Positions 57,294 through 64,000 of a stretch of DNA of 64,000 nt are shown one piece after another. The stretch covers positions 62,001 to 126,000 of the forward strand of contig CAYPHY010000010.1 in the NCBI GenBank assembly GCA_964410625.1. Direction: 5' to 3'. The first letter of the stretch is position 1. Every line of letters begins with the position of its first letter. Under the pieces are notes generated by a model that made no database searches, had not been told where the DNA came from, and worked only from the letters and a program-made list of their open reading frames with translations. A program made the translations under genes and the position numbers. Source of the DNA: CAYPHY01 sp964410625. GTDB lineage: Bacteria > Chloroflexota > Anaerolineae > Promineifilales > Promineifilaceae.

Positions 57294-58220
57294 TCAACGT
57301 CCCCATTGGGCCAGCAGCAGTGGGAATTGGGCTGCCTCCCGGCCGCCGCTCAATTGCCTGCGCCACTGTCGAAGTCGCCGTCGCCAGGATGGGATCGGCC
57401 AGATCATCTGCCAATTCAAGCCCTCGGTGCGTGCCAGTTGTGCCAGCCGTTCATGGGTCAGGTAGTTTTCAATCGGCAGCGCGTTCCCCGCCCGGCCGAA
57501 ATCCCGCCTGAATTGTGCCTCTCGCTCGGCCACCATCTGTCGGCCGCTAACCTCCAGCTGGTAGACTGGTGTATCCACCACCACCGCCCGCCCACCGGCA
57601 ACCAGCACGCGCCGCGCCTCCGCCAGCGTTTGCCCGTAATCGAGGCTGTAGTGAAAGGAGGCATTGTAGATCGCCAGATCGGCCGTCCCATCGGGAAACG
57701 GTAGCTGATCGAACGCCGCCTGAACCAGTGTGAAAGCCCGATCATATTGCATATGCGCCCCCAGTCCATCTAATTTGTCCGTCAGCAGGTCAACGGCCGC
57801 CACCTGATGCCCGCGTAAGGACAGACGATAGGACAACCAGCCATTACCTGCGCCCAGATCGAGGATGGTCAGCGGCCGTTTCTGTTTTTGTTCCATTGGT
57901 TCGAGGACGCGCTTCAGGAGAACGGTATAGCTGGCAGCGCGGATTTTCCAGGCGGCCGAGTGGCGGCCGCTCAAATCCGCAAACGGTAAAGCGCGGTAAT
58001 AGGCTGGCTCATCGCTGCCGCGCCCCTCCGCATGGCGTATCGCCGCGTAATCATCCAGAAATTGGGCATAAAACCTATGCCGTTTCGCAGGCAAAAATCG
58101 CCAAATGCCCTCTACACAATCAAACAGTTGCCCATCCAACCGACAAGTTAGCTGGTTGTCGGCCGTCACTTCCAACGGGCCATGACAGATAGGGCAGGCG
58201 AAGATCATCGTGTTCATCAT
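57294..58220 (-). CDS. SAM-dependent methyltransferase with N-terminal zinc-ribbon-like segment
   Basis: 308 residues. N-terminal FACPICHGPLEV and LTCRLDGQLFDCVEGIWRFL form a Trm112/YcaR-like zinc-type region. The methyltransferase core has LTILDLGAGNGWLSYRLSLRG (SAM loop), QLPFPDGTADLAIYNASFHY and VLVAGGRAVVVDTPVY. Substrate unknown; its position between another methyltransferase and a flippase suggests a glycan or lipid intermediate. Starts at 58220 or 58208 are possible, since upstream in-frame sequence is repeat (58223-58272). Two bases separate it from the flippase. Confidence 0.87.
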   Translation of the reverse strand: MMNTMIFACPICHGPLEVTADNQLTCRLDGQLFDCVEGIWRFLPAKRHRFYAQFLDDYAAIRHAEGRGSDEPAYYRALPFADLSGRHSAAWKIRAASYTVLLKRVLEPMEQKQKRPLTILDLGAGNGWLSYRLSLRGHQVAAVDLLTDKLDGLGAHMQYDRAFTLVQAAFDQLPFPDGTADLAIYNASFHYSLDYGQTLAEARRVLVAGGRAVVVDTPVYQLEVSGRQMVAEREAQFRRDFGRAGNALPIENYLTHERLAQLARTEGLNWQMIWPIPSWRRRLRQWRRQLSGGREAAQFPLLLAQWGR

Positions 58221-58222
58221 AT

Positions 58223-58272
58223 AACCCGGTTTGCCAAACCGGATGAGCGCACGGGTAAACAACCCGTGCTAC
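58223..58272. repeat. Dispersed GGTTTGCCAAACC and CACGGGTAAACAACCCGTG hairpins
   Basis: Two adjacent hairpins of the GGGTTGCCAACCC family, CCGGTTTGCCAAACCGG and CACGGGTAAACAACCCGTG, span the spacer between the methyltransferase genes. Confidence 0.75.
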
Positions 58273-59078
58273 AGTTTGTATTCCATCGTCAGGATGAAAA
58301 AATCACCCCAGCCATTAAACGGCCGCCACTGTGAAATTCGATCATCCAGCGCCACCAGGGAGCGGAATAGGCGTGGATGGCGGCGGGCAAAGCTTTTGTT
58401 GTCGGCCGTTGGCGTCAGCACCGATAACCCCTCTAACCGTACTTGCTGGAAGCGCGGCCCAAACGCCTGGCGGACTTGTTGGGGAGTAAAATACCAGGTG
58501 CGAAACGTCACTCCTTCCACCTGTGCCACTGTCCCTTGTCTATGTAGGCGACGTGTTCCAACTCTAAAGTCTTTGAGGGTAAGTGCCAATTCCCAGGGGC
58601 AAATCGGCGGCATGACCACAACGATAACACGGCCGCCCGGCCGCAATAAATCAGGAAAATGGCGGGTAACGGCCGTCAGGTCGGCAATACAGTTCAATCC
58701 GCCAAAGTTAGAATAGATGGCATCAAAGGGGCCACCCACTACCTGATCTAGCTCGGTGAACGAGCATAATTGTGTGGTCAGGCGGCCGTCCAGCCCTTCA
58801 CGCTCGATCTTCGCCTTGATCGTCTCAACCATCCCTGGGGCAATATCTGTCGCGTGAACACGATAGCCTCGTCGCACCATCGCCACTGCGTCTAAACCTG
58901 TTCCTGCATTTAGTTCTAACAGGTGGCTGCCCGGCGGCACGGCCGCGCTGATGTGGTCATAGACTTTGTTCCGCATCCGCGCCAAATTCTCATGCCCTTC
59001 ACCAAAGGCATCATAGACGGCCGCCTTGCGCGAAAAAGCGGCCGCTACTTGCGCTAAATGCTCATCCAAAGCCTTCAT
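58269..59078 (-). CDS. Class I SAM-dependent methyltransferase
   Basis: 269 residues. SAM loop LLELNAGTGLDAVAMVRRGY, acidic residue in VHATDIAPGMVE, motif II FDAIYSNFGGLNCIADL, and motif III LLRPGGRVIVVVM. A C-terminal region with FRTWYFTPQQVRQAFGPRF is common in small-molecule methyltransferases. The substrate is unknown. It is 119 bases downstream of the radical SAM gene, separated by a repeat, and lies in the same direction as the whole block. Confidence 0.9.
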   Translation of the reverse strand: MKALDEHLAQVAAAFSRKAAVYDAFGEGHENLARMRNKVYDHISAAVPPGSHLLELNAGTGLDAVAMVRRGYRVHATDIAPGMVETIKAKIEREGLDGRLTTQLCSFTELDQVVGGPFDAIYSNFGGLNCIADLTAVTRHFPDLLRPGGRVIVVVMPPICPWELALTLKDFRVGTRRLHRQGTVAQVEGVTFRTWYFTPQQVRQAFGPRFQQVRLEGLSVLTPTADNKSFARRHPRLFRSLVALDDRISQWRPFNGWGDFFILTMEYKL

Positions 59079-59096
59079 CTCGATATTTGATCTGAA

Positions 59097-59196
59097 TTAA
59101 CCAATTAACCACAGATGGACACGGATTTGAAGGATTCGCACGGATTTTTCTTATTAATCCGTGTTCATCTGTTCCATCCATTTCGATCCGTGGTTA
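59097..59196. repeat. Dispersed ACCACAGATGGACACGGAT repeat, inverted pair
   Basis: ACCACAGATGGACACGGATT and GATTCGCACGGATTTT are followed by complementary AATCCGTGTTCATCTG and GATCCGTGGTTAA words. It belongs to the family of intergenic CACGGAT repeats. Confidence 0.75.
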
Positions 59197-59197
59197 A

Positions 59198-60736
59198 TCA
59201 ATCCCCTTGCGGTGTTGGCTCGGCCGCTTCTTCCAGGCTCATGTGCCGCATCGGGGCCAGACCGGCGTGGGGTAGAGCCGCTAGCCGGTTCAGCCGGTAT
59301 CGCGCCAGGGGGAGCGTCGCCAGCCGGTAAAGCGTGGCGGCCGCTTCGCGCAGATGACGGCCGCGCCACAATCGTGGTTTGCTCGCCACCCGGCGCAGTT
59401 CACGCAATGCCCGACGTGAGCGGAACTCCTTGTGCAACACCACATGCAGTTGGCGGTAAAAAGCGGTGCTGAAAGGGCCGCGATACATCATCTCCAGATC
59501 GGCCGAGTCCACCCAATTCTGCTTCTCACCCAATTGCAGCCGTACATTTTCATAAAAGCGCGTGCCGGGCAAGGGATAAGAGACCGACATCCCCACATCA
59601 TCCGGCCGGGCGTCGCGCACCATTTGTAAAGTTTGTTCAATGTCCTCACGGGTTTCCCCTGGATAGCCGAATTGCAAAAAGAAGCCGACCTTGATTCCGG
59701 CGACATGGAGACGCTCGGCCGCTGCTCTGATTTGCTCAACCGTTGTCCCCTTCTCCATCGCGTTCAATATCTTCTGCGACCCCGACTCAGCCCCTAACCA
59801 GACGATTTCACATCCGGCACGCTGCAAGGCATCCACGTCAGCCTGGCTGCGCAGAATTAAATCGGCACGGCTCAGGCATTTGAAGGGAATATGGGCTGCC
59901 TTTTGCTCGACCTGCTCGGCAAATGCCGCCCACCATCCTGGCTTCAACCCCATGATGTCATCGGCAAACCAGAGATGGTCGGGACGGTAGGTATCTTTGA
60001 GCCACTTCATCTCGGCCGCCACACTGTCCGCGCTGCGCGAATGGTAGCGTTGTCCCCAAATCGGCTTGGCGCACCAGTTGCAATGGTAAGGGCAGCCGCG
60101 CGTCGTCACCATGTTCATCGAGTAATAGCCGTGGCGTTCCAGCCAAATTTGGCGATAACGCTCCACATCTACCAAATCCCAGGCCGGGAAGGGGAGCGCA
60201 TCCAAATCGCGGATCACCTGGCGGCGTGGATTGCGGTGGGGGCGGCCGTTCTCCCAATAGCACAAGCTATCTATATCGCTCAACGCTGTTTCTCTCTGCC
60301 CGCTAAGCTGATCCAGCAGTTCGCGCAGCGTTTCTTCCCCCTCGCCCAACAAAGCAAAGTCGGCCCCGGCCTCCAGATAGCGTTCGGCATGGTCGGTGGC
60401 ATCGGAACCGCAGACAATCGTTGTGCAGCCTTGCGCCTTTGCCATTCCCAGCATCGTAAACGCCGCCTGGCGCATCCGCAGCAAGCACATTTTGGAAAGA
60501 TAATTGAAATTATCCTCATAGATAACGGCAAAACGTGGCCGAGTGCGAGCCAACGCCGCTTCCCACTCCGCTTCCGAACCGGCCAACATCGCATCAAACA
60601 TCGCCACCGAGTACCCTGCCTGGCGCATAAAGCTGGCCGCATACATCGTCCCCAATGGCGGATACGGCTGCATCGCCGCCCACAGCTTCGGGTCGAAGTG
60701 CAGGTAGTAGGATTGTCCGAAAAGGATGTCGGTCAT
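59198..60736 (-). CDS. B12-binding-type radical SAM protein
   Basis: 512 residues from the ATG at 60736; the N-terminal extension in the longer frame is repeat-encoded. Residues ~20-140 look like a cobalamin-binding-type Rossmann domain: YPPLGTMYAASFMRQAGYSV, then FAVIYEDNFNYL and TTIVCGSDATDH. The radical SAM cluster is in TRGCPYHCNWCAKPIWG (C-x3-C-x2-C). SYPLPGTRFYENVR lies near the end of the barrel, and the C-terminal ~100 residues are basic. Such proteins do methyl transfer or C-C rearrangements on lipids, hopanoids or natural products. It is linked with methyltransferases and a flippase. Confidence 0.88.
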   Translation of the reverse strand: MTDILFGQSYYLHFDPKLWAAMQPYPPLGTMYAASFMRQAGYSVAMFDAMLAGSEAEWEAALARTRPRFAVIYEDNFNYLSKMCLLRMRQAAFTMLGMAKAQGCTTIVCGSDATDHAERYLEAGADFALLGEGEETLRELLDQLSGQRETALSDIDSLCYWENGRPHRNPRRQVIRDLDALPFPAWDLVDVERYRQIWLERHGYYSMNMVTTRGCPYHCNWCAKPIWGQRYHSRSADSVAAEMKWLKDTYRPDHLWFADDIMGLKPGWWAAFAEQVEQKAAHIPFKCLSRADLILRSQADVDALQRAGCEIVWLGAESGSQKILNAMEKGTTVEQIRAAAERLHVAGIKVGFFLQFGYPGETREDIEQTLQMVRDARPDDVGMSVSYPLPGTRFYENVRLQLGEKQNWVDSADLEMMYRGPFSTAFYRQLHVVLHKEFRSRRALRELRRVASKPRLWRGRHLREAAATLYRLATLPLARYRLNRLAALPHAGLAPMRHMSLEEAAEPTPQGD

Positions 60737-60747
60737 GTGATTTCTGG

Positions 60748-60840
60748 GGTGGCAAGTGGCACGTAGTAAGTGGCAAGTTTCATTTATTCGCGGCAACCTG
60801 CTACTTGCCACCTGCCACTTGCTACTTGCTACTCGCCACT
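60748..60840. repeat. Dispersed GTGGCAAGTGGCACGTAGTAAGT repeat, inverted pair
   Basis: GGTGGCAAGTGGCACGTAG is followed by complementary CTACTTGCCACCTGCCACTT and GCTACTTGCTACTCGCCACT words. It lies between two minus-strand genes and supplies the last residues (VASSK) and stop of the upstream one. Confidence 0.85.
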
Positions 60841-61823
60841 TTTTTCGCCAACCGTCCGTAGTAACTATCCAATGTCCGCTGCTGATGGCGATCAAAATGC
60901 CCCTTACAGCGGTCGGCCGAAAAGTCGGACTCTTGCCAGTTGGAATAGTGCCGCCGGAACTTGGCGACTTTGCGGGTCATTTCCCAACGCTCCAGGCGAC
61001 GGCCGAGGGGGGAACGCAAGAGAGTTTCGCCTACTCTTCCTGGTAGACGGTTCGGCCGTTGTGGGCGTGGCGCAAAAGGCGGCGGCCCATCCGCATTGGG
61101 CAAAAAACCTTCCGTCCAGCGATTAATCCGCCGCATTTGCTGGTAGATAGATAGCCCAAAGAGAGGGACCATCTGCACCAATTCATGGGCCGTGTAAAGA
61201 TTCTGTTCGGGAAAGCGGAGTGCACGTTCGCTGATGAAGTAGTTGGGGCAAAGCTCAAGCTGGCGGCGCGCGGCCAGCCGCACGAGGGCGATCACAAAAG
61301 CGCGGCAGACCCAGAGATGACCATCGGCCGCTACAATCAAATAATCTATATCCGCCTCTTTTTGCACATTACCCATCGCCAGCGAGCCGGTGACGGCAAC
61401 CATGCGGACGAAGGGAAGCTGGGCCATCAGCCGCCCGTAGCGCACCGCTTCCGGCCACAAGCGCTGTGCTGCCTGCCAGCGCGTCCGGCGTACCGCCACC
61501 AACGCCTCACGCCCTGGTAAGAGATAAAACTCATCTAACCTTTGGAGATGAGCAGGGACCAGGCGGCCGTTGTCTAAATGGTGGGCAAGCAGGTTTTGTT
61601 GAATAGGCCAGCGATAGAGATAGCGGTGAATTTCGGCCGCGGTCAGCGGATAGTCAAACAGGTCGGCATAGGTCACCGTTTCGATGACCGCCTGATCCAG
61701 ATCGGCCGCCGTTGGTGGCGCAATCGGCTTTACTCGGCCGTTGCTGGTCCCCCGATGGAGGGCAAAGCCAGCATCGTTTGTCCTTTTGGTAAACATGCCA
61801 TCATTCGATTCGGCTGCGGCCAT
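60822..61823 (-). CDS. Nucleotidyltransferase-like protein
   Basis: 333 residues. The Pol-beta-type motif is VAVTGSLAMGNVQKEADIDYLIVA (G-S and D-x-D, in part), preceded by RLMAQLPFVRM. A helical N-terminal region (VIETVTYADLFDYPLTAAEIHRYLYRW in part) and a long basic C-terminal helix stretch surround it. MNT-fold proteins transfer nucleotides to small molecules, proteins or tRNA; no second metal-site check is possible. It is the first minus-strand gene of the block to 53978. A TATAAT -10 box lies 7 bases before its ATG. The C-terminal VASSK comes from a repeat. Confidence 0.75.
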   Translation of the reverse strand: MAAAESNDGMFTKRTNDAGFALHRGTSNGRVKPIAPPTAADLDQAVIETVTYADLFDYPLTAAEIHRYLYRWPIQQNLLAHHLDNGRLVPAHLQRLDEFYLLPGREALVAVRRTRWQAAQRLWPEAVRYGRLMAQLPFVRMVAVTGSLAMGNVQKEADIDYLIVAADGHLWVCRAFVIALVRLAARRQLELCPNYFISERALRFPEQNLYTAHELVQMVPLFGLSIYQQMRRINRWTEGFLPNADGPPPFAPRPQRPNRLPGRVGETLLRSPLGRRLERWEMTRKVAKFRRHYSNWQESDFSADRCKGHFDRHQQRTLDSYYGRLAKKVASSK

Positions 61824-61830
61824 AAGCTCG

Positions 61831-61845
61831 ATTATAGATTATAAT
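61831..61845. promoter_or_regulatory. Divergent TATAAT elements between nucleotidyltransferase and zwf genes
   Basis: Minus-strand TATAAT copies end 7 and 14 bases before the nucleotidyltransferase ATG; a plus-strand TATAAT is at 61840-61845, upstream of zwf. They overlap, so opposing transcription may compete. -35 elements are not obvious. Confidence 0.4.
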
Positions 61846-61907
61846 GGGGGGTACCGTTACCGTCGAACGCAGGAGACTTAAAAAGGGCTTAAAAAGGTGA
61901 AGGGATT

Positions 61908-63371
61908 ATGAGCGAAATAACTACCATCGTGATTTTTGGTGCATCCGGCGACCTGACAAGGCGAAAGCTCATTCCGTCGCTCTTTGATCTGTATATCAAA
62001 GGGCGTTTGCCCGATAACTGGCGTATCGTCGGTGTTGCGCGTAGCGAAATGTCTGATGATGATTTTCGCGACCATGTGGAGTCAGGGGTCAAAGAGTTCG
62101 CCCGTTCTATGTACCAGGCCAAGGCATGGAAGCAATTTTCGACCCACCTCTTTTACTTTGCTGGTGACATCTGCAAGGTGGATGAGCTACAGGCGCTGGA
62201 TGAGTATCTCGCTCAAGAAGAAGGGCAGGAGAAGGCTAATCGGGTTTACTATCTCTCTGTGTCTCCCAAACTGTATGAAATGGCCGTCGCCAACCTGGGG
62301 GAGTGTTGTATGGTCGAGCAGGATAAAGGGTGGCGGCGGGTCGTCATCGAAAAACCATTCGGCCGCGACCTGAAATCGGCTCGTGCGCTCAACGAAGCGG
62401 TCCACCGCGTCCTGGATGAATCACAAATCTATCGTATTGATCACTACCTGGGCAAGGAGACGGTGCAAAATATCCTCGTCTTTCGCTTTGCCAACTCCTT
62501 GTTTGAGCCGATCTGGAATCGCAATTATATTGACCACGTGCAGATCACGGCCGCCGAAACCGTAGATGTCGGCCACCGCGCTGGCTACTATGATGGCGTC
62601 GGTGTCGTGCGCGATATGATGCAAAACCACATGATGCAACTGTTGGCGATGGTTGCCTCCGAGCCTCCTTCCTCATTTGATGCGGATGCATTGCGGAATG
62701 AGATTGCAAAAGTATTAAAAGCCGTTCGCCCAGTACGGCCGCAAGATGTTGACCGCCACACGGTTCGCGGCCAATATCGCACTTATCGCGACGCTGAAGG
62801 CGTGAACCCCCATTCCCAAACCGCCACCTATGCGGCGATACGTTTTTATATAGATAACTGGCGTTGGCAAGGCGTCCCCTTCTATCTGCGTTCCGGCAAG
62901 GCGCTGGCTGAGAAGCTGACCGAAATCACGATCTACTTCAAACGGCCGCCACACATCATGTTTCCCCTGCCGGAGAATATGCAAATCCCTGCCAATTGTC
63001 TGACCATTGCTATCCAACCCAATGAAGGTATCCACTTCACCTTCCAGGCTAAAGTGCCGGATACAACGGCCGATATGCGCCAGGTAGACATGGTCTTTGA
63101 ATACGAAGATTCCTTTGGCCCTTCGGCAATCCCCGAAGCTTATGAGCGTCTATTGTTAGACATCTTAAAGGGCGACCCCTCGCTCTTTGCCCGCCGCGAT
63201 TCTATCGAGCTGGGTTGGCAACTGGTCGATCCAATCCTGGAGGGCTGGGAAGGAGAGATGGCCACACCGCTGTATTTTTACGAATCGGGTAGTTGGGGGC
63301 CGCCGGAAGCCGACCGGCTCATCTCTCACGACGGCTACTGCTGGGCACAAGGGCCAACGACTATGAAGTAA
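61908..63371 (+). CDS. zwf: Glucose-6-phosphate 1-dehydrogenase
   Basis: 487 residues. It oxidises glucose-6-phosphate with NADP in the oxidative pentose-phosphate path. The N-terminal Rossmann motif is IFGASGDLTRRKLIPSL. The active site is RIDHYLGKETVQN with the conserved H and K. EKPFGRDL and GVGVVRDMMQNHMMQLLAM follow, and the end has FYESGSWGPPEADRLI. Ribosome site AAGGTGAAGGG precedes the ATG. The gene looks intact and alone; divergent from the nucleotidyltransferase gene. Confidence 0.98.
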   Translation: MSEITTIVIFGASGDLTRRKLIPSLFDLYIKGRLPDNWRIVGVARSEMSDDDFRDHVESGVKEFARSMYQAKAWKQFSTHLFYFAGDICKVDELQALDEYLAQEEGQEKANRVYYLSVSPKLYEMAVANLGECCMVEQDKGWRRVVIEKPFGRDLKSARALNEAVHRVLDESQIYRIDHYLGKETVQNILVFRFANSLFEPIWNRNYIDHVQITAAETVDVGHRAGYYDGVGVVRDMMQNHMMQLLAMVASEPPSSFDADALRNEIAKVLKAVRPVRPQDVDRHTVRGQYRTYRDAEGVNPHSQTATYAAIRFYIDNWRWQGVPFYLRSGKALAEKLTEITIYFKRPPHIMFPLPENMQIPANCLTIAIQPNEGIHFTFQAKVPDTTADMRQVDMVFEYEDSFGPSAIPEAYERLLLDILKGDPSLFARRDSIELGWQLVDPILEGWEGEMATPLYFYESGSWGPPEADRLISHDGYCWAQGPTTMK

Positions 63372-63538
63372 GACGTCGCTCAATCGTGTGGGACAAAATA
63401 TACCATTGCCCTATCTACTCCTTATGCCATGATATATTAACGAAAAGCCCTGTTATCACGTAAAAAGAAATGGACGTAGCTATCACGAAATAAGCTTGCA
63501 TTGCTCGGAGTAGTCTGATCACGAGCAAAGGAGTAACG

Positions 63539-64000
63539 ATGTCCATTTCACTTAAACCGCTTGACCAACAGGTCATGGTGATAACGGGTGCTTCCAGTGG
63601 TATTGGGCTGGCAACAGCCCTATCGGCCGCCCATGTCGGCGCAAAGGTGGTGTTGGCTGCACGCAGCGAAGAAGTGTTGCAGGCGGTCAACCAGCAGATT
63701 AACGAAACAGGGGGCGAAGCCATCTATGTGGTTGCTGATGTGGGGGATGCCGAGCAGGTTCAGCGCGTCGCCGAGGCGGCCGTGAACGAGTTTGGCCGGA
63801 TTGATACCTGGGTCAATAACGCTGGCGTCTCGATTTACGGCCGTCTTGATGAAATCAGCGAGGAAGATGCTCGTCGCCTCTTCGACACCAACTTCTGGGG
63901 CGTGGTTCACGGCTCGCTGGCAGCCTTGCCCTATCTAAAGCAGCAGGGTGGTGCGCTCATCAACATCGGCAGCGAGTTGTCTGACGCGGTTGTTCCCTTG
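63539..64000 (+). CDS. Short-chain dehydrogenase/reductase, 3' end outside window
   Basis: 154 residues are present. AAGGAG lies 5 bases before the ATG at 63539. The NAD(P) loop is VMVITGASSGIGLATA, the structural motif NNAG is in VNNAGVSIYG, and INIGSELSD gives the start of the catalytic serine region; the Y-x3-K pair is beyond the window. It will oxidise or reduce an unknown alcohol/carbonyl. A start inside the sequence is excluded by the intact loop. Right boundary is artificial. Confidence 0.93.
   Translation, partial: MSISLKPLDQQVMVITGASSGIGLATALSAAHVGAKVVLAARSEEVLQAVNQQINETGGEAIYVVADVGDAEQVQRVAEAAVNEFGRIDTWVNNAGVSIYGRLDEISEEDARRLFDTNFWGVVHGSLAALPYLKQQGGALINIGSELSDAVVPL

Noticed and set aside
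59891..60766. Plus-strand 291-residue frame opposite the radical SAM gene
   Set aside because: It mirrors the strong minus-strand radical SAM frame, has no recognisable domain and no ribosome site; it is a shadow caused by high GC.
1..64000. Prophage, insertion sequence or transposase
   Set aside because: No integrase, transposase or phage structural gene is seen anywhere in the window, despite the abundance of short repeats.

Overview
The window reads as a chromosomal scaffold fragment of a member of the Chloroflexota, most likely Anaerolineae-like; this is inferred from gene content, with no marker gene to prove it. Indicators are a bacterial Elp3, an F420-type luciferase-like oxidoreductase, several secreted LysM proteins with Pro/Thr linkers, cohesin/dockerin-type modules, and a secreted protein ending in a YLPVALR-like tail. 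GC is moderate to high. The hexamer CGGCCG recurs many times per kb in most genes, like a highly iterated palindrome. Two runs of exactly 100 N (30686-30785 and 35646-35745) are scaffold gaps.

Layout. 1-12.7 kb: end of a CBM9-like protein, msrB, a TumE-type toxin/antitoxin pair with a frameshifted toxin, an acetylpolyamine deacetylase-like enzyme beside a polyamine-acetyltransferase-like GNAT, a CAP/LysM wall protein, an MFS permease, a tandem universal stress protein, a Na/Pi-type transporter, a DUF2207 membrane protein, two DUF4342 paralogues and a MOSC protein. 12.7-24.5 kb: a MetE-like methyltransferase behind an AT-rich orphan gene, elp3, an F420-type oxidoreductase, tRNA-Glu, pyrG with a leader hairpin, a small antitoxin-like gene, the MoxR-DUF58-DUF4129 operon and a BrnT/BrnA pair. 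24.5-41.6 kb: cystathionine beta-synthase, a LysM/glycosidase-like protein, an operon of CBS-domain protein, FprA-like reductase and alpha/beta hydrolase, an MFS-cNMP fusion, a LysM/propeller protein, moaA, an LCP-family enzyme, a homocysteine methyltransferase/MTHFR fusion and a GMC oxidoreductase. 41.6-61.8 kb: a DUF4258/YgiT toxin-antitoxin pair, then a long minus-strand surface block. That block has two O-antigen-ligase-like polymerases, a GT4, two flippases, cohesin and dockerin proteins, a GT2, a nucleoside phosphorylase, two methyltransferases, a radical SAM enzyme and a nucleotidyltransferase-like protein. 61.9-64 kb: zwf and the start of an SDR gene.

Themes. Cell-envelope building dominates: LysM proteins, LCP, flippases, ligases and glycosyltransferases. 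One-carbon/sulfur metabolism is represented by the MetE-like enzyme, the homocysteine methyltransferase/MTHFR fusion, cystathionine beta-synthase and msrB. Four compact AT-richer islands (three toxin-antitoxin pairs and one orphan gene) are almost free of CGGCCG and look acquired.

The most unusual layer is a set of short dispersed repeat families (variants of GCAGTAAGCAGT, AGAGATTAGAGATT, CCAATACACCAAT, AGAAACCCGGTTTCT, GGGTTGCCAACCC and GCAAGTGGCAAGT). They fill intergenic gaps, often as inverted pairs, and in several places enter reading frames. One copy makes up the whole signal peptide of the CAP/LysM protein, two sit inside flippase genes, and three provide C-termini or stop codons.
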